A stretch of DNA of 10,637 nucleotides from DASRDS01 sp035569435. GTDB taxonomy: Bacteria; Gemmatimonadota; Gemmatimonadetes; Gemmatimonadales; Gemmatimonadaceae. A program made the position numbers and the translations under genes. Every line of letters begins with the position of its first letter. The stretch's first letter is position 1. Shown here piece after piece: positions 1-6,125 of this stretch. Below the pieces are notes generated by a model. The model worked only from the letters and a program-made list of their open reading frames with translations, was not told the origin of the DNA and did not search any database. Location of the stretch: the NCBI GenBank assembly GCA_035569435.1, contig DATMNB010000247.1, positions 1 through 10,637 of the forward strand. Direction: 5' to 3'.

Positions 1-1267
1 CCTGCACAAACGGCGCAAAGATGCCGTCCAACTTCCCCAACGGAATCCCGATCCCCGTATCCCGCACCCGGATCGCCACCATCGCGGGAACACCCGGACA
101 CGCCGCCGCGTCAATCACGATCCGCCCACCCGCCGGCGTGAACTTGATCGCGTTACTGAGCAGGTTGAGCAGAATCTGCTGCAACTTCTCGCAGTCCGCC
201 CGCACGACCAAAGACGCCTCCGGCGTGCTCTCACACGTCAGCGCCTTCGCCAACAACATCGGCTCGACGATCAGCTGGATGTCCGCCACCAGCGGCCCAA
301 GCGCCACCGACTCCAACTCATACTCGACGTGCCCGCCCTCGATGCGCGCCAGGTTCAGCACCTGATTGATCAGCGAGAGCAGATGCCGCTGGCTCCGCTG
401 CACCCGCGCCAGCGCATCACGCTGCGCATCGGTCAGCCCCCCATGCACCCCCATCTCGACCAGCTGCACATACCCACCAATCGCATTGAGCGGCGTCCGC
501 AGCTCATGACTCATGATCGTCAGAAAATCCGACTTCGCCCGCACCGCAGCCTCGGCCTCCACCCGCGCCTCCTGCTCCCGCGCGAGCGCATCGCGCAACT
601 GCCCCTCGAGCGCCACCCGATCCGCGATCTCCGTCTTGAGCGCCCGCGCCTGCTGCTGCAGCAACGCAATCTCGCGCAGCCCTGACGCCTCGTCGAACTC
701 GGTATACGTCTCCGTCGGCACCACCCGCCCATGCGCCTGGCACAGCCGTGCCATGTCCCCCGCGTCCGATGCCTTGGAGAAGTTCCCGATCCCGTAGGCG
801 CACAGGAGCACGAACCGATGCGTCAACGCGAGCTCGTTCCAGAGCTCCTCCACCCGCAGCGCCCCCTCGACGTTCCCATCCTTCCAGAGCACGTCGACCA
901 TCTCGCCGTACGTCCACACGGTGTCCTGCCCACTCTGCTGCAGACTCCGCTCGAGCACCCCACCGATCGCCGCCCGGAACCGCTCTCGATCCGGCGTCGC
1001 CCCGACCATGAACGTCCCGAGCATCTCACGCGCGTCGAGCCACACACAGGGCCCGCTCGTCCGCACCCGACGCGCAAACGCCCGTCGATGCGACTCGGTC
1101 GCCATCACCACCGTGGGCTGCCCTGCCGCGAGCCCGGCCAGGAGAAAATCAGCCACCACCACGCTCAGATGGCGCTCGTGCTCGTAGAACTGCACGACGT
1201 GGCTCGGCGTGACGCGACTCGGCATGATGGTCGGCGCCACGAAGGCGCCCGCGCGCTTGGGGGACAT
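1..1267 (-). CDS. MEDS-domain sensor histidine kinase (3' end cut by window edge)
   Basis: About 422 codons are visible and the reading frame stays open to the left edge. The start is ATG at 1267, with GGAGGG at 1276-1281 placed 8 nt upstream. Residues about 19-185 resemble the MEDS/DcmR sensory domain, opening with HVVQFYE and followed by a PTVVMAT strand and a SHR motif. Residues about 193-243 are charged and probably form a coiled coil. HisKA follows with MSHELRTPLNA and phospho-acceptor His254. The HATPase domain then has the N box (Asn372, NAIKFTP), the G1 box (Asp403, DTGIGIP) and an F box, FAPF, just before the edge. There is no membrane segment, so this is a cytoplasmic sensor. It lies 66 bp downstream of the AraC-type gene on the same strand and may be co-transcribed. 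The ligand is unknown. The missing 3' end would hold the G2 box and possibly a receiver domain. Confidence 0.93.
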   Translation of the reverse strand, partial: MSPKRAGAFVAPTIMPSRVTPSHVVQFYEHERHLSVVVADFLLAGLAAGQPTVVMATESHRRAFARRVRTSGPCVWLDAREMLGTFMVGATPDRERFRAAIGGVLERSLQQSGQDTVWTYGEMVDVLWKDGNVEGALRVEELWNELALTHRFVLLCAYGIGNFSKASDAGDMARLCQAHGRVVPTETYTEFDEASGLREIALLQQQARALKTEIADRVALEGQLRDALAREQEARVEAEAAVRAKSDFLTIMSHELRTPLNAIGGYVQLVEMGVHGGLTDAQRDALARVQRSQRHLLSLINQVLNLARIEGGHVEYELESVALGPLVADIQLIVEPMLLAKALTCESTPEASLVVRADCEKLQQILLNLLSNAIKFTPAGGRIVIDAAACPGVPAMVAIRVRDTGIGIPLGKLDGIFAPFVQ

Positions 1268-1275
1268 GATCCGCG

Positions 1276-1281
1276 CCCTCC
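1276..1281 (-). promoter_or_regulatory. Shine-Dalgarno site GGAGGG for the MEDS kinase
   Basis: On the minus strand GGAGGG lies 8 nt before the ATG at 1267. It fixes the kinase start, because no other start with a good ribosome site is seen nearby. Confidence 0.7.
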
Positions 1282-1293
1282 AAACGCAAGTTG

Positions 1294-1328
1294 GGCGCCA
1301 CCCCTCGGTGAAGCCGGGTGGTGGTGCC
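1294..1328 (-). other. Imperfect hairpin between the AraC-type gene and the kinase
   Basis: CCACCC (1298-1303) pairs with GGGTGG (1316-1321). The stem can be extended, with a bulge, using GGCG (1294-1297) and the TGGTGCC run (1322-1328). No T tract follows on the minus strand, so this is not a convincing intrinsic terminator. It could attenuate transcription into the kinase or be incidental in GC-rich DNA. Confidence 0.25.
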
Positions 1329-1333
1329 CTACG

Positions 1334-2158
1334 TCACCCCTGCCCCACCGCCCGCCGATACGCCCCAGGCGTCACACCGACGATCCGCCGGAACGTCCGC
1401 GTGAAATGCGACTGATCGGCAAACCCCGCCGACTGCGCAATGTCGGACAGCCGCGCGCGTGACCCCCGCAACCGCGCACACGCCCACTCGATCCGATACC
1501 GCCGGATGTACTCGCCAGGTGTGCACCCCGCCGCCGCCCGGAACGCCCGCGTGAAATACACCGGATGCACGCCAGCCTCGGCCGCCAACGCCCGGATCGG
1601 CGGCGGCGACGTCACAGACGACCGCAGCTGCTCGATCGCCCGCGGCAACCAGCTCGGCATCTTGGGCGAGATCGGCCGCGACCCCGGCAGCACCGCCGCC
1701 AACAACAGGACCGCCAGCCCCTCGAGCGCCAGTGGCACCGCATCACCCGACACACTCTCACGCCAGAGCGCCAACGCCCGCCCCGACACGGCCGGATCAG
1801 GACACGTCACCCGATCCTGCGTCGACACGCCGCCTTCGACCGCGCGCGCCAACCACTCGTCGCCGAGCTGCACGTTGAAGCAGTGCGCCCCACCGCCGTT
1901 GAACCGGTTGGCGTGCGACTCCCCCGCGGGATGAAACACCACCATGCCCGGCTCGACACTATCCGTACGCCGCCCCACACGCTCGGCGAACGACCCGTCG
2001 AGCACCAGCGTCACCAACGCACCATCATGCGCGTGCGCCGGCACCGCTCCATGTGGCACATGCCGCGTCTCGCTCAGCACGAGACCGGCCACGTCGGTCC
2101 GCGCAACCACGCGACCGAAGAACTGTCCGCGATGCAACGCGGGGGACGAAGACAGCAA
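1334..2158 (-). CDS. AraC-family transcriptional regulator with N-terminal cupin-like domain
   Basis: This is a 274-aa protein when started at TTG 2158, which has a strong GGAGGT site 9 nt upstream. An in-frame TTG at 2233 would add 25 residues but has no ribosome site, and the first in-frame ATG lies far inside the fold. Residues about 35-98 look like the small beta-barrel sensing domain of AraC proteins, with His-rich HAHDG and PGMVVFHPAGESH. The C-terminal 100 residues hold two helix-turn-helix units. The first is IRALAAEAGVHPVYFTRAF and the second is LSDIAQSAGFADQSHFTRTF, closing with the family hallmark GVTPGAYRR. It is probably a DNA-binding activator responding to a small molecule, which the sequence does not reveal. 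It heads a likely two-gene unit with the MEDS kinase and is divergent from the LytS/LytTR pair. Confidence 0.93.
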   Translation of the reverse strand: MLSSSPALHRGQFFGRVVARTDVAGLVLSETRHVPHGAVPAHAHDGALVTLVLDGSFAERVGRRTDSVEPGMVVFHPAGESHANRFNGGGAHCFNVQLGDEWLARAVEGGVSTQDRVTCPDPAVSGRALALWRESVSGDAVPLALEGLAVLLLAAVLPGSRPISPKMPSWLPRAIEQLRSSVTSPPPIRALAAEAGVHPVYFTRAFRAAAGCTPGEYIRRYRIEWACARLRGSRARLSDIAQSAGFADQSHFTRTFRRIVGVTPGAYRRAVGQG

Positions 2159-2167
2159 CGACGTACG

Positions 2168-2173
2168 ACCTCC
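2168..2173 (-). promoter_or_regulatory. Shine-Dalgarno site GGAGGT supporting a TTG start
   Basis: GGAGGT on the minus strand is 9 nt upstream of TTG at 2158. The more upstream TTG at 2233 is preceded by a pyrimidine-rich stretch with no such site. This is the main reason for choosing the shorter AraC-type protein. Confidence 0.55.
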
Positions 2174-2332
2174 AACTCCGAAACGGGACGGTGCCGACCC
2201 ACCCTGCGGAAACTTACCAGATGTGACGAACAAGTCTGGTAAAGAGGACAGCCGGTAACCCCCGTACCCCAGATCCGCCCAGCAGTTTCAGTCGAGGCCG
2301 GCTGCCGCGTCAAGCCGCGCCGTTGCATGCCC

Positions 2333-2353
2333 GCAGTTGATTGGCAGTTGATT
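2333..2353 (+). promoter_or_regulatory. Tandem GCAGTTGATT direct repeat, putative LytTR-type operator
   Basis: GCAGTTGATT occurs at 2333-2342 and again at 2344-2353, an exact 10-base repeat with an 11-bp period (about one helical turn). The 9-mer GCAGTTGAT matches the published LytTR half-site pattern [TA][AC][CA]GTTN[AG][TG] at 8 of 9 positions. It lies 43 bp upstream of a LytS/LytTR operon, so autoregulation is a natural reading. Known LytTR sites usually repeat at about 21-22 bp, so the half-length period is atypical. TTGATT at 2337-2342, 17 bp before TAAACG at 2360-2365, could be a weak promoter that overlaps the repeat. A weaker related element, GCAGTTTCA, lies at 2282-2290. Confidence 0.4.
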
Positions 2354-2390
2354 CTGAGCTAAACGCGAGGTGACGTTCAAGACAGACCTT

Positions 2391-2405
2391 GTGGGATGTT
2401 CCCAC
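2391..2405. promoter_or_regulatory. Perfect palindrome GTGGGA-TGT-TCCCAC over the annotated kinase start
   Basis: Six-base arms (2391-2396 and 2400-2405) flank a 3-base centre, and the A of the ATG at 2396 closes the left arm. This looks like a dimeric repressor operator or a small hairpin that masks the start. Its position suggests either control at the start codon or that the true start is further downstream. Confidence 0.35.
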
Positions 2406-3793
2406 TATACCTAGTGCCCATCCGACCCGCAGAAGCGCCAACCGCGACCGGGTACGGCGCCCCACGTGGCACCCCCCGCACTCCCAGCGTCGACGGGGCC
2501 CGCTCCGTGGGGTCGACGCCGGCCTCAACGTCGCCAGCCCAGTCGCCACCCGTGCCGCCCTTGGCGCAGCCCATCGCCACCCCGCTGGACGAGCTCCGCG
2601 ACCGCGCCGAGCGGCAGCTCAACGCCGTGCGATTCGGCGTGCTGGCGCTGCTGGCCGTCGCCGCCATCGCCTATGCCCCAGCCCTCACCGCCCGCATCCG
2701 CTGGGTCAACGTCACGATCCTCGTCGTGACACTCGGCTGGACCACCTGGCAATATGTCCTGTGGTATCGCCAGGACCGACTCCCTCGCTGGTTGGCCCTC
2801 GCCAACCCCGTGGTGGACGTGACGGCCATCACCGCCAGCATGGCGGGCTACGCCCTCACGCAGTCCGCCGCGCTGGCGCTCAAGGCCCCGATGTTCCTCG
2901 TGTACTTCGCCGTGCTCGCCGCCCGCCCGGTCACGTCCTCACCCCGCGTCGCGGCGGCCATCGCCGGCCTCACCGTCGTCGAATACGGCACCCTCGTCGC
3001 CTTTGTCATCGCCACGGGCCGCGTGGCGATCACCGCCAGCCCCCTCTTCGCGGCCATGGGCGCGGGCATCTCGCCCCTCGATGAAAGCGCCAAGCTCCTC
3101 CTCCTCGCCATCGCCGGCGCCATTGCCGTCTATGCGACCGCCTGGCACGAACGCTTAGGCCTCCGCTACGACGAGACCGCCCGCGCCCAACAACGACTCG
3201 AGATCGAGCTCGCCCGCGCCGAGCTCCAACGCCTCAAGCATCAACTCCACCCGCACTTTCTGTTCAACGCCCTGAACGCGATCACCGCGTTGATCCGCCC
3301 CGACCCACCGGCGGCCGAACGCACCGTGAGCGCCCTCGGCGCCCTGCTCCGCCTCTCCCTCGACACGCCCGTCGACCACGAAGTGTCGCTCGAGCGCGAG
3401 CTCCAACTCCTTGGCCACTATCTCGACATCCAACGCATCCGCTTCGAGGATCGCTTGACGATCCACGTCGCGGCCGATCCGTCGCTGCACGGCGCGCTGG
3501 TGCCCAGCCTCATCCTCCAGCCGCTCGTCGAGAACGCGATCAAGCACGGGATCGGCCCCAAAGCCGACGGCGGTACCATCGACGTGCGCGCCGTCCGATT
3601 CGGCGGCTGGTTGAGCCTCTGCGTTTCCGACGATGGCGTCGGCGCCCCCGCCATGCCGTCCAGCGAGGGCGTCGGGCTCCGGAACACGCGCGCGCGCCTG
3701 CAGTACCTATACGGTGAGTCGCACCGCGTCCGCGTCATGACGGGCCCCAACGCCGGCTACACGGTCACCATCGAGCTGCCGTTCCACACATGA
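2396..3793 (+). CDS. LytS-type membrane sensor histidine kinase
   Basis: As drawn the protein is 465 aa. Residues 1-60 are Pro/Ala/Thr-rich. About six hydrophobic segments follow between residues 79 and 255, then a short coiled coil, then the His_kinase (PF06580-type) core QLHPHFLFNALN. By family precedent the phospho-acceptor is His287. The ATPase domain has Asn380 in LVENAIKHG, DDGVGAP, and GVGLRNTRARL near the C terminus. This arrangement is typical of inner-membrane partners of LytTR regulators, one of which lies 7 bp downstream. The start is uncertain: ATG 2396 has no ribosome site and sits inside a palindrome. Seven of the first 13 codons after it end in A, unlike the rest of the gene. 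In-frame GTG codons at 2507 and 2552 are alternatives. The signal sensed is unknown. Confidence 0.93.
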   Translation: MFPLYLVPIRPAEAPTATGYGAPRGTPRTPSVDGARSVGSTPASTSPAQSPPVPPLAQPIATPLDELRDRAERQLNAVRFGVLALLAVAAIAYAPALTARIRWVNVTILVVTLGWTTWQYVLWYRQDRLPRWLALANPVVDVTAITASMAGYALTQSAALALKAPMFLVYFAVLAARPVTSSPRVAAAIAGLTVVEYGTLVAFVIATGRVAITASPLFAAMGAGISPLDESAKLLLLAIAGAIAVYATAWHERLGLRYDETARAQQRLEIELARAELQRLKHQLHPHFLFNALNAITALIRPDPPAAERTVSALGALLRLSLDTPVDHEVSLERELQLLGHYLDIQRIRFEDRLTIHVAADPSLHGALVPSLILQPLVENAIKHGIGPKADGGTIDVRAVRFGGWLSLCVSDDGVGAPAMPSSEGVGLRNTRARLQYLYGESHRVRVMTGPNAGYTVTIELPFHT

Positions 3794-3800
3794 GCGCCTC

Positions 3801-4559
3801 ATGATCGCCCCGCCTATGACCCCCGTCCACCGTGTGCTCATCGTCGACGACGAACCCCTCGCGCGCGCCCGGCTGCGCGAGCTCGTCTCCGACGACCCGG
3901 CCCTCGTCCTCGCCGGCGAATGCGCCAACGGCCGCGACGCCGTCACGGCGATCGTCCGCGATGACCCCGACATCGTCCTCCTCGATGTCCAGATGCCGGA
4001 GCTCGATGGCTTGGGCGTCGTCCGCGCCGTCGGCGCCGACCGGATGCCCGTGACCGTGTTCATCACGGCGTCCGACGCTCACGCCGTCAGCGCGTTCGAC
4101 CTGCACGCCGTCGACTACGTCCTCAAGCCGGTCGAACGCGACCGCTTCACCGAAGCCCTCCGCCGCGCCAAACGCCGCGTCGGCCAGGATGCAGGCGGCG
4201 GCGGCCGCACGCAGTTGGCCGCGCTCGTCACGCGCCTCGCCCTCAAGCTCGAGGGCCGCACGCTGTTCATCGCGCCGGGCACCATCGACTGGGTCGAGGC
4301 GCTCGACAACCACGTGCGCCTCCACACGGGCCGCGAGACCCTGGTCGTGCGCGACACGCTGACACACCTCGCCGAACGCCTCCCGCCCGGCCTCTTCCTC
4401 CGCGTCCACCGCTCGACGCTCGTCAACACGGATCGCATTCGCGAGATCCAGCCGTGGTTCGGCGGCGAATACGCGATCGTCCTCACCGACGGCACCAAGC
4501 TCACGACGGGCCGCCGGTATCGTGCCGCCGTCCAGGCATTTTTGTCGGGGTCGCTCTAG
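3801..4559 (+). CDS. LytTR-family response regulator
   Basis: The 252-aa protein has a receiver domain (residues about 11-125) and a LytTR DNA-binding domain (about 148-250). The receiver has the acidic pair Asp16-Asp17, phospho-acceptor Asp62 in LLDVQMPELDG, Thr89 in VFITA and Lys109 in YVLKPV. The LytTR part contains the IDWVEALDNHVRLHT strand region, FLRVHRSTLVNTDRI and a closing TTGRRYR. LytTR domains bind direct repeats as a beta-strand fold rather than a helix-turn-helix. It should be phosphorylated by the LytS-type kinase whose stop codon lies 7 bp upstream, and the two form one operon. ATG at 3816 is an alternative start that would remove five residues. Neither start has a strong ribosome site, consistent with translational coupling to the kinase. 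Target genes are not shown by the sequence. Candidates are its own promoter and the copper-protein operon that follows. Confidence 0.95.
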   Translation: MIAPPMTPVHRVLIVDDEPLARARLRELVSDDPALVLAGECANGRDAVTAIVRDDPDIVLLDVQMPELDGLGVVRAVGADRMPVTVFITASDAHAVSAFDLHAVDYVLKPVERDRFTEALRRAKRRVGQDAGGGGRTQLAALVTRLALKLEGRTLFIAPGTIDWVEALDNHVRLHTGRETLVVRDTLTHLAERLPPGLFLRVHRSTLVNTDRIREIQPWFGGEYAIVLTDGTKLTTGRRYRAAVQAFLSGSL

Positions 4560-4572
4560 CGTCCCCGTAGTC

Positions 4573-4590
4573 GCCGCGTGCGCGCGCGGC
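4573..4590 (+). terminator. Weak hairpin after the LytTR regulator
   Basis: GCCGCG (4573-4578) and CGCGGC (4585-4590) form a 6-bp GC stem with a 6-base loop, 13 bp after the regulator stop. There is no T run, so it would not be a classical intrinsic terminator. Such stems are easily found by chance in this GC-rich DNA. Confidence 0.2.
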
Positions 4591-4603
4591 CCGCCGGATC
4601 TCG

Positions 4604-4640
4604 CCCACTGGCCCGCAAGTTCGGGCGTTCGCCCCACTGG
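4604..4640 (+). repeat. CCCACTGG direct repeat upstream of the cupredoxin operon
   Basis: CCCACTGG occurs at 4604-4611 and 4633-4640 (29-bp period), with GGATC before the first and GATC after the second. Between them lies a small GGGC-GTTC-GCCC hairpin (4623-4634). It is in the 198-bp gap that must contain the operon promoter. No clear -35/-10 pair was seen in that gap, so an operator role is only possible. Confidence 0.2.
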
Positions 4641-4743
4641 ATCTGTCGTTCACCCCAAATCGGTATCGCCGCCGCTGACCCCCGGTCACGTTCCGGCGAG
4701 TACCGAGTGGTATTCAGCACGTCAATTCACACACGACCTCGTC

Positions 4744-4750
4744 GAGGAGA
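4744..4750 (+). promoter_or_regulatory. Shine-Dalgarno site GAGGAGA for the cupredoxin gene
   Basis: GAGGAGA lies 7 nt before the ATG at 4758. It separates the real start from the open frame that extends 180 bp further upstream. The lipoprotein signal begins immediately after this ATG. Confidence 0.65.
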
Positions 4751-4757
4751 ACACGGC

Positions 4758-5231
4758 ATGCGGCAGCACACGATTAATGCACTCAAGGCGCTCACGATGG
4801 CTACGGCAGTTGTCACGGCAGCAGCCTGCGGCAGCTCGGGCAACGGCTCCTCCGGCGGCGGCAACACCGGTGGCGGCCCCGTGTCCGGCCACAGCACGAC
4901 GATCACCGCGACGGGTACGAGCACGATGGGTGGTGGTGGTGGCAACCCGTACTCGACCGCTCCCCTGGTGTCGACGTCGCGGGCGGCCAACCCGTACTTC
5001 TTCACGCCGACGCCTGACACTGTCGCGGTGGGCGCCACGGTCACGTACGTGTTCCAGAACGTCGCGCACACGGTCACGTTCGACACGCCAGGTTCGCCGG
5101 CCAACATCAGCTCCATCGCTGCCGGCGGCGTCGCCAACGCGGATTCGATGCGCGTGTTCGCGACCGCGGGCTCGTTCAACTATCACTGCAGCATTCACCC
5201 CTTCATGACAGGGACGGTCGTCGTCAAGTGA
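4758..5231 (+). CDS. Lipoprotein cupredoxin (amicyanin-like blue copper protein)
   Basis: The protein is 157 aa. Residues 1-23 form a short signal peptide ending in TAAAC, giving a likely lipid-modified Cys24. A Gly/Ser/Thr-rich linker (25-75) follows, including a run of five glycines. Residues about 78-157 form a cupredoxin domain. All four ligands of a type 1 copper site are visible: His104 (NVAHTVTF), Cys144, His147 and Met150 in YHCSIHPFMTG. The C-x2-H-x2-M spacing is that of amicyanin, not the longer loop of plastocyanin or azurin. It is probably an electron carrier tethered to the membrane facing the periplasm. ATG 4758 was chosen for its ribosome site and position before the signal peptide. 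Its TGA overlaps the GTG start of the next gene by 4 bp, so the two products are probably made together. The redox partner is unknown. Confidence 0.92.
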   Translation: MRQHTINALKALTMATAVVTAAACGSSGNGSSGGGNTGGGPVSGHSTTITATGTSTMGGGGGNPYSTAPLVSTSRAANPYFFTPTPDTVAVGATVTYVFQNVAHTVTFDTPGSPANISSIAAGGVANADSMRVFATAGSFNYHCSIHPFMTGTVVVK

Positions 5232-6115
5232 GCACTCACGCTTCTTCACGCGTGGGGCAGTGGGTCGTCGTTCTGGCCTCGTTGCTGCTGGTGTTGCTCT
5301 CGGGCACCAGCACGCTGCACGCGCAGGTACCGTGCGTGCCGCCGCAAGGCAGCAACGAGGCGCGGCTCCTCGCCTTCTACGAGGCGCCGATCGTCTTCGC
5401 GCCAGCGAACGGACCGATGCTGCTGGCGCCGTTCCACGTCGCCGTTTCGTTCGAGGTGACCGGCATTCCATCGCCGAGCGCCTCGCTCAATCACACGAGC
5501 TTCTGCTTCGAGGCCAAGCAGGAGGGGACCCATCTGGCCCCGGTGCTCCCCAGGCCGCGCGTCACCATCGGGCTGCCGTTGGGCTTCGCGCTCGAGGGGA
5601 GCTATCTCCCACCCGTCACCGTCGACCGGGCGCAGCCCAACTTTGGTAGCGTCGCGCTCCTGTATACGAGGCAGGTCATCCCGCGCGTGCTCGTCGAGGC
5701 GCGCGGCGATTTCACGGTCGGCATCACCAAGGGGCCGATCACCTGTCCCAAAGAATCCCTGCAGCTCACCGATCCCAACCAACCGTGCTACGGGACCAAG
5801 CCGTCGAACGATACGTTCGCCCCTCGGTCCGCGGGCGGTGACGGGACGATCTCCTACAACCTGCCCGTCGCCGACGACCGCATCACCGTCTACTCGGGCG
5901 CGGGCTACACCTGGCTTTCCCCACACCTCCAAGTGGGCTTCACCAGCGCACTCGGTGCCACCGATCACACCCTGGTCGAGCGCGACCTGCGCCGCGCCTC
6001 GGTGTTCGGCGGCGTCGATTGCCGAATCCTCAAGGCATTCGATGTGGGCGCCCAGGTCTATTCGACGCCCGCCGATCTCACCACTTGGCGCGTCTCGGCG
6101 CGCTACCGGATTTAG
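5228..6115 (+). CDS. Secreted protein, possible outer-membrane beta-barrel
   Basis: The 295-aa protein starts at GTG 5228, inside the overlapping GTGA shared with the cupredoxin stop, so translational coupling is likely. A signal peptide (residues 1-32) has a long hydrophobic core and cleavage after STLHA. The mature part alternates hydrophobic and polar residues in many short strands, such as VTIGLPLGFALEG, VLVEARGDFTVGI, ITVYSGAGYTWL and FDVGAQVYST. It ends with an arginine/aromatic tail, RYRI. This pattern suggests an outer-membrane barrel, but the terminal residue is not the usual Phe. Five cysteines (36, 93, 173, 187, 265) could form periplasmic disulfides. No enzyme motif or named family is recognised. 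Its place between a copper protein and a DoxX-like protein suggests an envelope redox or transport role, which is an inference. Confidence 0.85.
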   Translation: MSTHASSRVGQWVVVLASLLLVLLSGTSTLHAQVPCVPPQGSNEARLLAFYEAPIVFAPANGPMLLAPFHVAVSFEVTGIPSPSASLNHTSFCFEAKQEGTHLAPVLPRPRVTIGLPLGFALEGSYLPPVTVDRAQPNFGSVALLYTRQVIPRVLVEARGDFTVGITKGPITCPKESLQLTDPNQPCYGTKPSNDTFAPRSAGGDGTISYNLPVADDRITVYSGAGYTWLSPHLQVGFTSALGATDHTLVERDLRRASVFGGVDCRILKAFDVGAQVYSTPADLTTWRVSARYRI

Positions 6116-6125
6116 GCGAACGCCT

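Noticed and set aside
1565..2242. Plus-strand open frame of 225 codons opposite the AraC-type gene
   Set aside because: It is Arg/His/Gln-rich with no motif, while the minus strand shows two helix-turn-helix units and the GVTPGAYRR signature.
3765..4637. 290-codon open frame on the minus strand
   Set aside because: It is antisense to the LytTR regulator, whose receiver and DNA-binding motifs are unmistakable. The antisense translation is Ala/Glu/Gly/Arg-rich without motifs.
4560..4757. Matching LytTR-type repeats upstream of the cupredoxin operon
   Set aside because: GTT triplets occur at 4619, 4627 and 4648, but they do not share the GCAGTTGAT context or a regular 11- or 22-bp period, so no operator is called.
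5643..6125. Upstream extension of the DoxX-fusion frame
   Set aside because: The extra 161 residues overlap the secreted protein gene, are Arg/Ser-rich and lack any domain. The membrane segments begin only after ATG 6126.
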